Shown here piece after piece: positions 34,293-34,684 of a stretch of DNA of 34,684 bases. Every line of letters starts with the position of its first letter. Positions within the stretch are counted from its first letter, which is position 1. The translations under genes were made by a program, and so were the position numbers. Where the stretch lies: positions 1 to 34,684 of the forward strand of contig JALHSZ010000036.1 in the NCBI GenBank assembly GCA_022865485.1, read 5' to 3'. The stretch comes from Dehalococcoidales bacterium (lineage in GTDB: Bacteria; Chloroflexota; Dehalococcoidia; Dehalococcoidales; BS750m-G39). The notes beneath the pieces were generated by a model that was not told where the DNA came from, made no database searches, and saw only the letters and a list, made by a program, of their open reading frames with translations.

Positions 34293-34684
34293 CTAGTCGA
34301 AAAGCTCGGGATGAATAACCCTGGCCAGCGCCTCCAACCCCTCCACGATTCTCGGCCCCGAGCGGCTCACCAGGTCGCCGTCGACAAGAAAAACTTTGCC
34401 CTGGCTCACGGCGCTCATCGCCCCCCAGATAGGGTGCGCCTCCAGCGCCGCTATCTCGATTGTAGGCACGTCCCCGAACATGGTCTGGACGATAATAACA
34501 TCCGGGTCGGCTCTCACCACCTCCTCGATGCTGAACTGCGGCCAGGCGTAAGGCGCGTCATGAGCCACATTCTCCCCCCCCGCCATGGTAATCAGGGCGT
34601 CGATAAACGAGCCCGGCCCCGCCGTCCAGGGCAGGGTCGGGTCGGTGGCATCGACGATGTAGAAGACGCTGACCGGGGAAACAC
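34293..34684 (-). CDS. ABC transporter substrate-binding protein, BtuF-like (C-terminal part)
   Basis: The frame is open from the right edge to TAG at 34293-34295, giving the last 129 residues. FYIVDATDPTLPW, FIDALITMAGGENV, WPQFSIEEVVRADPDVIIV, WGAMSAVSQGKVFLVDGDLVSRSGPRIVEGLEALARVIHPE match the C-terminal lobe of class III periplasmic-binding proteins for cobalamin, heme or Fe-siderophores. A cobalamin role is plausible for this type of organism but not shown. The N-terminus, signal peptide and any permease or ATPase genes lie outside the window. Confidence 0.88.
   Translation of the reverse strand, partial: VSPVSVFYIVDATDPTLPWTAGPGSFIDALITMAGGENVAHDAPYAWPQFSIEEVVRADPDVIIVQTMFGDVPTIEIAALEAHPIWGAMSAVSQGKVFLVDGDLVSRSGPRIVEGLEALARVIHPELFD

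Overview
The window looks like a chromosomal segment of a GC-rich bacterium, most likely an anaerobic Chloroflexota of the Dehalococcoidia type. This assignment is an inference. It rests on a CBS-less GuaB3-type IMP dehydrogenase, a tryptophan T-box ahead of trpE, paired DUF4870 proteins, a HymA/HymB/HoxU-like iron-sulfur NADH module and short TGTCATT-type dispersed repeats. No phage, CRISPR array, insertion sequence or plasmid gene was seen.

Layout. Positions 1-9022 are mostly housekeeping: the tail of an unidentified gene, ndk, rsfS, a repeat-filled spacer, an endonuclease IV-like TIM barrel protein, ftsH with moaE, and a minus-strand operon rsmI - zinc ribbon - metG - tatD - polyprenyl diphosphate synthase. 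Positions 9023-12567 hold guaB3, divergent from rsmI, and a minus-strand group of two DUF4870 membrane proteins, a lipoprotein and an unrecognised acidic-tailed protein.

Positions 12581-25619 are the centrepiece. A sigma-A-type promoter and a T-box riboswitch with a UGG (Trp) specifier precede thirteen tightly packed genes, trpE-G-D-C-F-aroF-B-Q-A-KE-C-trpB-A. Together they encode every enzyme from DAHP synthesis to tryptophan. Eight of the twelve junctions are 4-nt overlaps. The aroKE gene is a fusion of shikimate kinase and shikimate dehydrogenase.

Positions 25620-28675 hold a more AT-rich cupin gene, a short tRNA-like/hairpin remnant and a cytosolic two-component system (double-PAS histidine kinase and NarL/LuxR response regulator). 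This system is divergent from a three-gene NuoE/NuoF/HoxU-like NADH-oxidising iron-sulfur module (28676-31799) that ends at a clear intrinsic terminator. The spacer between them carries a palindrome and a direct repeat that could be an operator. No catalytic hydrogenase or formate dehydrogenase subunit is present in the window.

Positions 31880-34684 hold a MATE-family exporter, tRNA-Ala(UGC) back to back with a TauE/SafE-like transporter, and the C-terminal part of a BtuF-like ABC binding protein running off the right edge.
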